This document shows positions 39,782-49,144 of a stretch of 64,000 nt of DNA, one piece after another (the first letter of the stretch is position 1; each line of letters opens with the position of its first letter). Position numbers and translations under genes: made by a program. Location of the stretch: NCBI RefSeq assembly GCF_014066305.1, contig NW_023501044.1, positions 558,001 through 622,000 of the forward strand. The letters run 5' to 3'. Origin of the DNA: Letharia columbiana. Lineage: Eukaryota > Ascomycota > Lecanoromycetes > Lecanorales > Parmeliaceae. The notes under the pieces are model-generated. The model was not told where the DNA came from. It saw only the letters and a list, made by a program, of their open reading frames with translations, and did not search any database.

Positions 39782-40892
39782 TTTAAATAAATTAATTTAT
39801 AATTAATTAATTCTATAATTTTTAAATAATTAAAAAAAATTAAATTTATTTATTAACGAAATTAATAACTAGTTATAAATAAGTAAATTATTCTTTATAA
39901 TATTCTATTATATTATAGAGTCTTAATAAAGTATAATATCTTATTTAAATAGATATATAGTAAAATTAAAAATAATAGTTTTATTTTAATATTACGTCGA
40001 ACTTATCGAATTTTATTTAATATTATTAAATATTAGATACTTTCGAATATATACGAGTAACTATACTTTAATTCTTATAATCTTTTAATCTTTAATCTTT
40101 ACGTAACTTTATATATCTTATTATATATTAGATTTATATTATATATATACTTAAATTAATATTAGAGAGTTTTAGACTACTTTTTTTCCGCGTAATACTT
40201 TTAGATTTTTAGACTTTTAATAATTTATTATTACATTTCGATAGTAGATTACTAAAAGTCTAAAAATTTAAAAGTATTACGTCTAAAAATAATAAGACTT
40301 CGAAGTACCTTTTTTTAATTTAATAGTTTTTTTAGTCGTAGTTTTTAATTAGATTCTATAGATCTAGTAGTTAAATAAGATTATTCTATTACTATTACTA
40401 CTTATTAATAATATTATTACTACTATTACGATTCTTTATATATTTATATTCTTCTTAATATCTTCTACTCTTCTTAATATCTTCTAGCCTTCTTAATAAC
40501 GCGAAAAAAGCTCTCTAGATCTATCTTCGAAGGTATTACTAGTATCTCTTAGTTTAATTAATCGAAGAGATCTCGCGCTCTCGTAATTAAATAGATATAG
40601 TAGAATATAGAAGTTATAGTAGAATAATAAGAGTATTAAAAAAGAATATTACTCGCTTAGTCGAATTTAGATATAAGAGTTCTTAATTTCATATAGCGTT
40701 TCTTTATAAAGGCCTTATAAACTACTAGCTATTTTCTTATTTTAGAATATCTTCTATTATATCTTCTAAGGCTAATAAGAAAGAGATTAAATATCTTACG
40801 TCTCTATATCTTCTTATTAAATAAGCGAGATATAGTTATTAATAGTAGAAATAATAGCTAATAGTAGTATTAAGTAGAATACTCTATAACTA
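39782..40892. repeat. AT-rich RIP-degraded sequence containing a small hairpin
   Basis: No gene. About 40190-40286 folds back: GCGTAATACTTTTAGATTTT pairs with AATTTAAAAGTATTACGTC over about 33 bp with few mismatches. From about 40440 some normal-looking words return as the boundary is approached. Confidence 0.55.
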
Positions 40893-40894
40893 TA

Positions 40895-41043
40895 CTCGTA
40901 CTATCTAGAAGTGAGTTACCTCGCTTAATAGCGCCGGGAGAGTTAATCAATCAAACTACGATTTTCGCGGAGAACTGAGTAGTTTGATTGGTCAACTCTC
41001 CCGGCGCTATTAAGCGAGGTAACTCACTCCTGGACAGCACGAG
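40895..41043. mobile_element. Fold-back MITE, copy 2, mutated only on its left half
   Basis: The same 149-bp palindrome as 22277-22425. The left terminus reads CTCGTACTATCTAGAAGTGA where copy 1 has CTCGTGCTGTCCAGGAGTGA: four transitions, all C-to-T or G-to-A. The right arm from about 40980 is unmutated. TA precedes the left end, but TC follows the right end, so the duplication is incomplete or was lost. The edge of the RIP-mutated region therefore falls inside this element. Confidence 0.85.
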
Positions 41044-41240
41044 TCCGGGTTACAGCTCGGCAGGGGTGAAAAAAGTTCGGCAGGGGTGAAGCTTCAGCAT
41101 ATGCTCACTTCACCCCACATGAACTCATAGCATATGCTGAACGTATCCGTTTCACCCCGGATGAACTCGGGCCGGGTCGAAAATAATATCGGCACTTTAG
41201 GGGGTCAAGGCATATACTAGGCATATGCTATGATTTAAAG
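41044..41240 (+). repeat. Fold-back repeat family B, unmutated copy
   Basis: Contains a tandem pair of TCGGCAGGGGTGAA, several CACCCC blocks and three GCATATGCT or GCATATACT palindromes. The RIP-mutated counterpart is at about 4977-5160 and a reversed fragment at about 21970-22030. Confidence 0.65.
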
Positions 41241-41259
41241 TAAACGCGGAATAAGGTTA

Positions 41260-41370
41260 TTAGCAGCAGCCCTCACGCGGGTCTTATTTAGGTCCAATAG
41301 GGGTGTCTAGCTATTATTATCAAGCGTAAACACCCCCGAAACCAGGCTTTTTTAGCTGAGTTGTTAACAA
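41260..41370 (+). repeat. Partial copy of the GTTAGCAGC fold-back element
   Basis: Shares TTAGCAGCAGCCC, TATTTAGGT, GGGTGTCT and ACCAGGCTTTTTT in the same order as about 27244-27340. The right arm is missing. Confidence 0.6.
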
Positions 41371-41579
41371 AGGTAGGTTTCGAAATAAGGGGATTTTGTT
41401 GAAATGTAGCCCCCGCGTATCCCAGCCACCATATTTTCCAGCCACCTGATTTTGTACTGTATTTAGGACCTGGCCTCGGAGAGGTTTTGGAGAATCAATC
41501 CGTCCGTTCTACACATGACATACCTGGAATTCTAACAGATTTAAGAGATTAGGTAGGTAAGGCATATGTTAAGTATATG

Positions 41580-41767
41580 TTTTTAAATTTTAATTATTTT
41601 TTTTTTTAAATAAATTACCCCCCCCCCCAAAACACCACAAAAAAAAATTTTTTTTTTTCCCCCCCCCAAAAGGTGGGCTAAAAAAAAAATATTTCCCTCT
41701 CACCCCCCAAAAAAAAAAAAAAATAAAAAAAAACCCCACCCCCCCCACCCTTCCCCCCCCCCCCCCC

Positions 41768-41813
<46 letters not shown>

Positions 41814-41824
41814 AAAAAAAAAAG

Positions 41825-41861
<37 letters not shown>

Positions 41862-41887
41862 ATTTTTTTTTTATATGTTATTTACAC

Positions 41888-41956
<69 letters not shown>
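41580..41956. other. Homopolymer tract, probable assembly artefact
   Basis: Nearly 380 bases made almost wholly of long runs of A, T and C, including about 60 consecutive A. It falls exactly at the boundary between the AT-rich and gene-rich segments. Real simple-sequence DNA cannot be excluded, but mixed runs of C, A and T like these are characteristic of noisy consensus or gap filling. Confidence 0.6.
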
Positions 41957-41959
<3 letters not shown>

Positions 41960-42337
41960 TAATATTATTAGATATCATGCCCCTGAGCCCCGTGATCAAT
42001 GTACGAAAGCTAGGCGTGAGACCCAGGCCGTATTAACTGTAACTTACTCGTACTCGTACGTCACGTCTCTCAGCATTTATTGAATATTGATACTGTAGCA
42101 GTGACTACGAATACGAAGCATAATGTTACATGCGTACTCTTTAGTATGCAATCATGCTCTCACTGCAGGGACCTGTCATGATGTTCCATCTCCTACGTCA
42201 GTGACTATTATTTACTTTCGTCATCACTTTGGCAAAAGCCTCATTCTCGTACTCGTGATCCTGCATTTCATTTCACCTCTCCATTTTGATATAAATCCAT
42301 TCAAAACTTCAGAATCTCTTCGTCAGACCATCACCCT
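41957..42337 (+). promoter_or_regulatory. Upstream region of the SnoaL-like gene
   Basis: Normal composition returns at about 41980. Pyrimidine-rich stretches immediately precede the ATG at 42338. No specific motif is recognised. Confidence 0.35.
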
Positions 42338-43192
42338 ATGCTCCCCTCCTGCGTCCGCATCCATCAGCGTACCTTCTTTCCCACTTCAAAACTCCTCACC
42401 CCTTGTCTCAACCAAGCTCGCGCAAATTTGCGACCCTTCACCACCACCACCTCCACAATGTCTGCAAACAGCAAGATGGAATCCGCCTCCCTGCCCGCCT
42501 CCGCCCCTGGCGAGAACTACGAGCCCCGCCAAACCCACCCTTCGGAAGACTATACGCCAGACCCCTCCAAATCCCTTCCCATCTCCAAAGAGCGCCAAGC
42601 TCTCGTCGACGACATTCTCGACCTCTACAGCTGCAAGCCTACCGTCCAGAAGGTCAAGCGGTATACATCTGATTGCGTGTACGACGATCAGTTCGTGTAT
42701 GCAAATGATCGGTACAAGATGGCGGGGCAGTGGTTTGCTCTGCCGAAGCTGTTTAAGGATAGCAAGACCGAGAAGTATCAGATTGTGAAAAATGAGCCTG
42801 GTTTGATTCAATTCAGAAATGAGCAGGTCGGTGTCCTCCTCTCCTCCATTTGTTGGCAATGTCATGCTGACTCGCTGGTATAGTCATGGACATTCAAAAT
42901 CATCCCCAAAACCGCCACCATCAACGCCCTCGTCTCCCTATCTCTCGACCCATCCACCATCGACAGTGACTTTATCCAGGTCAAGTACCACAAGGATCAG
43001 GCCAATGACAAGGACTACTCACACGAAGGTCTGGGTTTCAGCTTCAAGAAATGGCAGGCAGATCAGGTTATGAAGCACATGGACAGCCCTGAGGTGAAGG
43101 AGTTCGAGGCGGATAAGGGGGCGGGCAAGGAGCACATTAGGGAGTACGGTAGTGGCGCTGCTGAGGGCAACGCGCCTACTCAGGAGTTGTAG
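42338..43192 (+). CDS. SnoaL/NTF2-like protein, possibly mitochondrial
   Basis: Two exons, 42338-42826 and 42884-43192, joined by a 57-nt phase-0 intron (GTCGGT donor, GCTGAC branch, TAG acceptor), give 265 residues. The first 40 residues are rich in Arg, Thr and Ser with no acids, as in a mitochondrial presequence. The body (about 85-225) has alternating helix and beta segments of NTF2-like type, with motifs DCVYDDQFVYANDRYKMAGQ and a second strand set after the intron. Its function is unknown; NTF2 folds serve in binding or isomerase roles. The ATG at 42338 has a weak context, whereas the in-frame ATG at 42458 (A at -3) would give a 225-residue form without the presequence. The family is inferred from sequence feel only. 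Confidence 0.75.
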
Positions 43193-43635
43193 AGGAAGAC
43201 TCCAGCTAGCCGTAATGATGTATGATCCATCATTGTAGCAAATGCAATCATAAATGATAGCTTTCATCTCTTTCTATTGTTCGAAAGCCAGTCTCTTGTT
43301 TCTAGCGACAGAACACTCGGCCAAACCTTAGAAAGCCGTCGAGGAAATGGCCCAGTACAATGCGTGCCATCTTTCAAATTGGAGGGTACAGCGGCTTGAT
43401 CGGAGAGGATTTTGTCTGCCAGCAGAAACCTTCATTTTATGCAAAGGCAGCCGTGGAAGCTCGGCAACTTTGGACGTTGTTGTCCACGAAAGATGGACGT
43501 GCCCGCCTGAAATACGTTGCCCTACGGGGCGCTGTCGCTGGATTGGTATGGCATCCTCGAATTCTTCGCGCACAAGTCTAGACCATCTTCGTTTTACCAG
43601 AGCCCATGCAATGCTTCGAACGTTGACAAGACCAT
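43193..43635. other. Convergent 3' intergenic region
   Basis: Lies between two gene ends facing each other and is likely to be 3' untranslated sequence. Short frames here have no recognisable content. Confidence 0.4.
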
Positions 43636-44879
43636 CTATGGTTGGGTCGTATTTCCCGTCCCACTCACAACCAGTATTACACTCCCGAACTGTCGTCTCA
43701 AATCCTCTTTGTCCACATCATGACTATCTTCCACCTCTCCCCACCGCCCGGTCTGCCAGATAACCTCTTGACTACACGCCTTGGCGGCCTCTTCGATGCC
43801 GAATCTTTCCGCTGCCTCTCCTTGCATGTCTCCTAGCTTCAGATATTCGCTCCATTCGCAGACCAATCGAGCTGCAACGCACAAACTCTTGCCAGCTAAT
43901 GCCGCTCTCTCGAGCCCCACAAGCTCCCATGCTGGCAAACCGGCCATCCATCCTTTTATGACTGCGCGCGTGGCTGCAGGCTGTGAGGTGGGTAGTATAG
44001 ATCCGTTGTCAAGTGTAGGTTTCAACTCAACACCGGGCCATACATTTTGCGTAAGATATGACAGGATCGGGGTCGCAGTCCGGACTTGCAGGTCTCTCAA
44101 TGATTCCCCTCTGACATCCTTATCCGACGGATTCGTTAGGGTAGATGCAGGAGCCCAACAAAGTAGTGTATCAGTATCGAGATATCGTAGCAGCGTATTC
44201 ACAATGTCGTAGCGTATTCCTGACCCAGAAGATGCGGCGTGCTGGTTCTCTCTATCTTCGAGGCCAAGGACGTGGGCGCGGGCGCTGATTGAGGTCAGTG
44301 GGATGAGGTGGGAGCGGGTAGCCTGCTGGGCGGAGACAAGGAGGTCCCATTCTAGAGCTAGCGCTGTTGCGAGATACGGTTTTGAATGGGGAATGCTCAT
44401 GGGCTTTTTGGTCGTAGGATTGCGAAGAGCGCGAGTGTCGAGGTTGACTAGATAGTTTTCCTCTATAGGAATTTAGACATGTCAGCAAAGCATTTTCTGT
44501 AGACATGATAGAGGAGACACAGGTGCAATTAAGGGCACCGAGATTGAATCATACCAGCATCCGTCTGCACACTCACATCTTTCCAAAATCGCTTTTTGAT
44601 GGCGGTCCCAGGCTTCATATGGCTAGCTCGCATGTCTTGTCCGCGCTTGAGCAGCTCAGCTTGCCGCCGCCGTCGATCGACTCTTTCGCCATATTGGGAT
44701 GCTGCGGGTTGTGGAGCTGCTGGGGGAGGACCAGTGGCAGTGATGGGCAGAGGAGTGGCGACTCGAGGGGAGGTGGTATGGAGGCAATGTAGGAGCGCTG
44801 GACGATAGGGGAATGACACGGTCCTGTAAGATTTGTAACACAGGGGCGAAGATGCCAGTGTTGCAATGCGCTTCATCAT
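43636..44879 (-). CDS. ATP12: ATP12, mitochondrial F1-ATPase assembly chaperone
   Basis: Exons 44879-44555 and 44462-43636 (minus strand) are joined by a 92-nt intron with GTATGA donor, TTGCTGAC branch and TAG acceptor. They give 383 residues, normal for fungal ATP12. The start is the first of two adjacent ATGs. The N-terminus (about 1-50) is Arg/Ser-rich, as in matrix targeting. The family block RFWKDVSV precedes the splice, and SIPHSKPYLATALALEWDLL follows it at about 131-150. The C-terminal helical part holds AVIKGWMAGLPAWELVGLER. Atp12 binds the alpha subunit of F1 in the matrix and keeps it soluble before the hexamer forms. It shares a short divergent promoter with the BTB gene. Identification is secure from motifs. 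Confidence 0.93.
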
Positions 44880-45150
44880 CGTCCTCACTCTGTTATATGC
44901 TAAGTAAGGTATCCTGTTCGTCGCCTGCTGCGGGATAGAAATCTAAGTGGTCTACATACTAGTTTTTGAAAGTGATATGACTACTCCGACTTCCCAAGGG
45001 TTTCACTTGAAAGTGAGGAGCTCACGCCGAAGTCTTACTGAAGTGTTACACCATTATCGTCTGCACGCGATATTCCAACAGCTACATGGGTATTTTCGAT
45101 TTACCGCCCCAATCTTCGTCAAAAAAACTTCAAGCGTCAAGAAGCCTAAC

Positions 45151-46200
45151 ATGCTAAAGCGAAAACACAGCACCGATGGTCCGTCTAATATGGCCGACGA
45201 ACATCAAGCTACCCGCGCAGGCCCAGTAACGCTCGTGATCGATCCTGAAGGTGATCTGTACATGCAGTTCGATAGTGGAAGTCTTCTGGTTTCCCGCAAA
45301 GCTCTCTCGCTCAGCTCCCCGGTCTTTCTTGCCATGCTCGGGGCGAATTCGAAGTTCAGAGAGGGAACAGACATGACTCTCGCTCATAATGGTGTTCAAA
45401 TTGTCTCATTCGAAGATGACAACTTCGAAGCCATGACTACATTAGCCAGAATAATCCACCTTCAAAGCGACAATGTCCCAGCCACAATGACATTCAAGCA
45501 GCTCTATCAGGTGGCAGTAATGTGTGATAAGTACGATCTGAAGAGATGTCTGTGGCCTTGGACAGAGATTTGGGCGACCCCGTACCTCGACTGCTATGCG
45601 AGGCAAGGATACGAAGAATGGCTCTTCATGTCCATAGTCTTCCAGTACGATGATCTCTTCAACGAGGTCACGCGACATCTTGTCATCAACTCAGAAATGT
45701 CTGAGCAAGGCACGCTCGTCACCACGACTGGTTTCGACATAGGCGAAGGCGTATCTTCGACCATCTTAGGTGAGTGAATTCCGAAAAGTCGAAGCTCTGA
45801 GCCCTGATTACGAACAGAGCGAATCACCAAGTCTAGAGCAGAAACGATGTTCGTGGTCCTGGACCTTTACTGGCAGGAATTCTGCAAGTTGCGAGCCAGT
45901 AATACGGCACGCGTCTGCAAGGTCGGTGGTTTAAATGTGGCAAAATGCGATGCTCTCAACCTTGGAAGCCTATATCAGCAATTTCCAGAACTTCAAGATC
46001 CTCGACAAACCTCCGGCGCCTGCCGTAAGACTGTCAAAAGCATGATTGAGGCTCCCGCAGGCATTTTGGAATTCAGCGGGGCGCTGATCTTCAAATTCGG
46101 CGACCATAGGCCTTGCGCTGTGGGTTCACGTCTCGCAGCTAAGGCGAGGAAGTTGCTTGACGCTGTGCAAGGGCTGGACTTGAATGACATTGTCTGCTAG
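45151..46200 (+). CDS. BTB/POZ domain protein
   Basis: Exons 45151-45769 and 45818-46200 surround a 48-nt phase-1 intron (GTGAGT donor, CAG acceptor) and give 333 residues. The BTB fold occupies about 25-135: it opens with VTLVIDPEGDLYMQF, has the LLVSRKALSLSSPVFLAML helix pair, and ends near AVMCDKYDLKRCLWPW. This is the pattern of a large fungal-expanded group of stand-alone BTB proteins with no BACK or Kelch region. The C-terminal half (RITKSRAETMFVVLDLYW onward) is helical and not assignable. BTB domains mediate dimerisation and often recruit Cullin-3, but that role is inferred only. An upstream in-frame ATG at 44977 would add 58 residues; 45151 was preferred for its A at -3 and better protein-like sequence. 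Confidence 0.8.
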
Positions 46201-47098
46201 CAAGATAGACGGCGGCCTGCTCCCAGTACGTCATGACCACTTGGGATCACCGAAGGTTGCACTGGGGATCTGCTGACAGTGTCTAGGATGATACGCGGCC
46301 GGCTTTCATGTCTTGATGTAGCATAGTCTTTTCTTTCCTCGGTCGGCTCGCAGGGTGGATTACTCGTTGTGTTGGACTCCGCAATGTTGAACGGCGACGC
46401 GTCACTGCACACATAATCTCTGCGGCTGCTCTCGATGTACATGACCAAAATCAGCGTTCTTGAAATGACATCCTAGTCATGAGCAGTAGATCAGACAACA
46501 AAGGCCTGGTTAATGAGACGGTTGTGCTACGCGGGACTCACGTCCATTGCCAGCTAGATGTTACCATTCGTCCAAGGTCCCCCTTTTTGCTGACACCATT
46601 CATATATACAGTCTCACAGATACAGTCTCCCACCACTTTATAGAATACTGCTCCGATCCTAGCACCATGATTCATTACACTTGCGGGTCCCGGCCCAGTC
46701 AGGGCAGCTATTTTCATTGGATCCCGAACCAGCGTGGATGGGTATCTTGATGTGTCTTCATCCACGTATGTTTATCACTGCTCGCCCAGTCTTATATTTC
46801 AGGGTTCGAAATATAGTGATTGTTGTTCGCATACTATGACGCCCTTCGTTCGAGTCGACGTCGCTATCTTTAGCGTGCTGGATTCTCCGCGGGCATTATG
46901 GTCCTCTTCCGCGCGGCCTCTTCCTCAAGCTCATGTCATTATGTCGTGAACAGTAATATCGTAAAAGTGTTCTCGACATCTTCAAAGCAGTGGTCTGTCT
47001 AGACACAGGATGCATACCAACCAGGGTAGGTTGCTGTAAATCGATTCTGAATTAGTCTCCTCCCCAATTACTCCGTTTCTTTGCAGCTGTGAGGCACG
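46201..47098. other. Intergenic region
   Basis: About 900 bases between the BTB and monooxygenase genes. Only short, unsupported frames are present. The part just before 47099 is pyrimidine-rich and ends TTTGCAGCTGTGAGGCACG, so an intron in the 5' untranslated region is possible. Confidence 0.4.
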
Positions 47099-48662
47099 AT
47101 GGCAAAGCCATTGCAGGTCATTGTTGTAGGTATCACCCTTTCTAAGGATCCTGTCCTTGTTCTTTTTCCAATTTTTGTCCGAATCACTAGAGAACTTTCG
47201 CCTCTATGTCTCTCGATTTTAGTCCTCTGCTGCATTAAAGTTACTACCCCAGTAGAGGCTTGCCTTGTGCCCACGGTTTCATTACTGAATGTTACTTGGA
47301 CAGGTCGGAGGCTCGTTGGGAGGACTCTTTGCCGCCATCGTACTTAAGCGTCTCGGTCACGTTGTGCGCATATTCGAGCGCAACCCTAGCCCACTATTAC
47401 AAAATCAGGGCGCAGGGGTAGTCGCAGGAGGTGATACACAGGCCTTCTTCAACAAGTATGACGCTACAAGGCGGCCGATTGCCGTTACAAGCAAACTACG
47501 ACAGTACCTGGATCAGCAGGGAAACCAAATCCATGAAGAGGACACCGTTCAGAAGATGACTAGTTGGGACCTGCTTTATTATCTACTGAGAGCGAACTTC
47601 GATGGTGTCGAGAGTGGCTATTGCAAGGTTCCTGAGCCATTTGAAACCGATGGTCAATGCGCGTACGAGTACGACCATATGGTGAAGAATGTCAAAGATG
47701 TTGGTGAGCAGGTTGAATTGGAATACGAAGACAAAAGGGGCCAGGTCGATAAGACCACGGCAGACTTGATCATCGGCGCGGATGGACCCAGCTCGACTTT
47801 ACGCAAGATCCTACTACCAGATGTGAAAAGGGATTATGCAGGCTACGTAGCGTGGCGAGGAACAGTACCCGAACAAAAGGCATCGCCTTCGGCCAAAGGG
47901 ACGTTTGTCGATAAATTTACTTTCTACCATTCCCGAGGCACGCAGATATTAGCCTATGTTATACCAGGAGAGAATGGAACCCTTGAACCAGGCGAGCGAC
48001 TGATCAACTGGGTCTGGTATTGCAACTATCCGGAAGACTCGACAGAATACAAGGAAGTCATGACGGACTCTGATGGGAAGACTCATCACGTCACAGTACC
48101 AATCGGGAAAATGAGGAATGAGGTACTAGAGCAGCAAAGGCAGTGTGCCAAAAAAGTGCTACCACCCCAATTTGCAGAGATCGTCTGCGACACGAAGCAG
48201 CCGTTTATCCAAGCTATCACAGATGTGATTTCACCGAGGAACTCCTTCTTTGACGGGAAGCTTTTGCTGATCGGAGATGCCGTTGCAGGCTTCCGACCGC
48301 ATACAGCTGCCAGCACGAGCCAAGCTGCATTCGATGCGCAGAAGATGCATGAGCTGATGAATGGTGAAATCGGACTGGACCAGTAAGTGCACACTAGCAA
48401 ATCCTACCCAAACGTACGCTTTGTTTTGAGCCTCAAGACATGTTTCGCGAGCAGTGGTGGCATTGGGCTCATTAAACCCCCCCCCATTTCTTAGTAGGTG
48501 AGTCTTTTGCAAAGTTATGCTGACTCCGAAGTGTGCAGGTGGGAGGTGGAGACGATGAATTTCGCGAAACATATGCAAGGGCGAGGGGTGGAGATGGGTC
48601 AGAGGAGTCAATTTGGGCATCACCCTCTAGCTCAGACGTTGGAAGGTATGGCAAGATCATGA
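47099..48662 (+). CDS. FAD-dependent aromatic-type monooxygenase
   Basis: Three exons, 47099-47125, 47304-48382 and 48539-48662, give 409 residues. The first exon supplies MAKPLQVIV and completes the Rossmann motif VGGSLGGL (residues 10-17) across a 178-nt intron whose donor is GTAGGT. The second intron starts at GTAAGT, where an in-frame TAA would otherwise end the protein; the third exon restores WEVETMNFAKHMQGRG. Further group A flavoprotein hydroxylase marks are LIIGADGPSS (about 165-172) and LLIGDAVAGFRPH (about 330-341), which bind FAD and NAD(P)H. The sequence between them resembles 2,6-dihydroxypyridine or salicylate hydroxylase-like enzymes, so a hydroxylated aromatic or heterocyclic substrate is likely but unproven. 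No biosynthetic cluster surrounds it. Intron 2 belongs to the shared intron family described below. Confidence 0.88.
48383..48538 (+). repeat. Introner-like intron in the monooxygenase gene
   Basis: A 156-nt intron. CGAGCAG lies at about intron position 66, preceded by GACATGT. The 3' end ATGCTGACTCCGAAGTGTGC shares its first 14 bases with the intron at 60429-60583. Near the donor, TGCACACT is complementary to AGTGTGCA just before the acceptor. Confidence 0.5.
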
Positions 48663-49144
48663 TGGACTTCATGCTGCTTGTGATGTACTTACGAGTGGAG
48701 AGGAATTGGTGGGAGAGGTTGTTCGAAATCTCAATTGTAGGCTAGAACTCATAGAGCGCACAGCTCATGTTGAGGTCCACCCTTATTTTCAGATGTAAAA
48801 GGGCTATGGTCAGGGCTGAGGCTGGTACCCAGACAGTTTCATCCGTCCCCGCGTCCCCTACAAATTCCGTGGGATTGCTTCATTCATTCACTAAGCGATC
48901 CAATCCACGCCCAGGAAATGCCGTCATTCATCCCGCCCCGCCCCGTACCGGCCGAGAAGCTTCGATTCTCGATCCCTGGAACTCGAGAGTCCACCAACCT
49001 AAGGTATATGTTTTTTTTTTTTTAAAGGTACTTTAGAGGTTTGACCCCATCCCTTGAATAAACACCCCCTATCAAATCTATTACCTACAACCTACAGCCT
49101 ATCAAAGGATCGGTAAATTTGTTGCTGGTCACACAACAATAATA
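48663..49144 (+). promoter_or_regulatory. Upstream region of the OSBP gene
   Basis: No gene. Contains a GC-rich CCCGCCCCGCCCCG stretch (about 48932), a T-run (49012-49023) and pyrimidine/adenine-rich sequence before the start at 49145, as in fungal promoters. Specific factor sites cannot be named. Confidence 0.35.

Noticed and set aside
47289..48386. Single-exon 365-codon version of the monooxygenase
   Set aside because: It starts inside the first intron and ends at a TAA that is part of a GTAAGT donor; splicing gives a complete Rossmann motif and a natural C-terminus.
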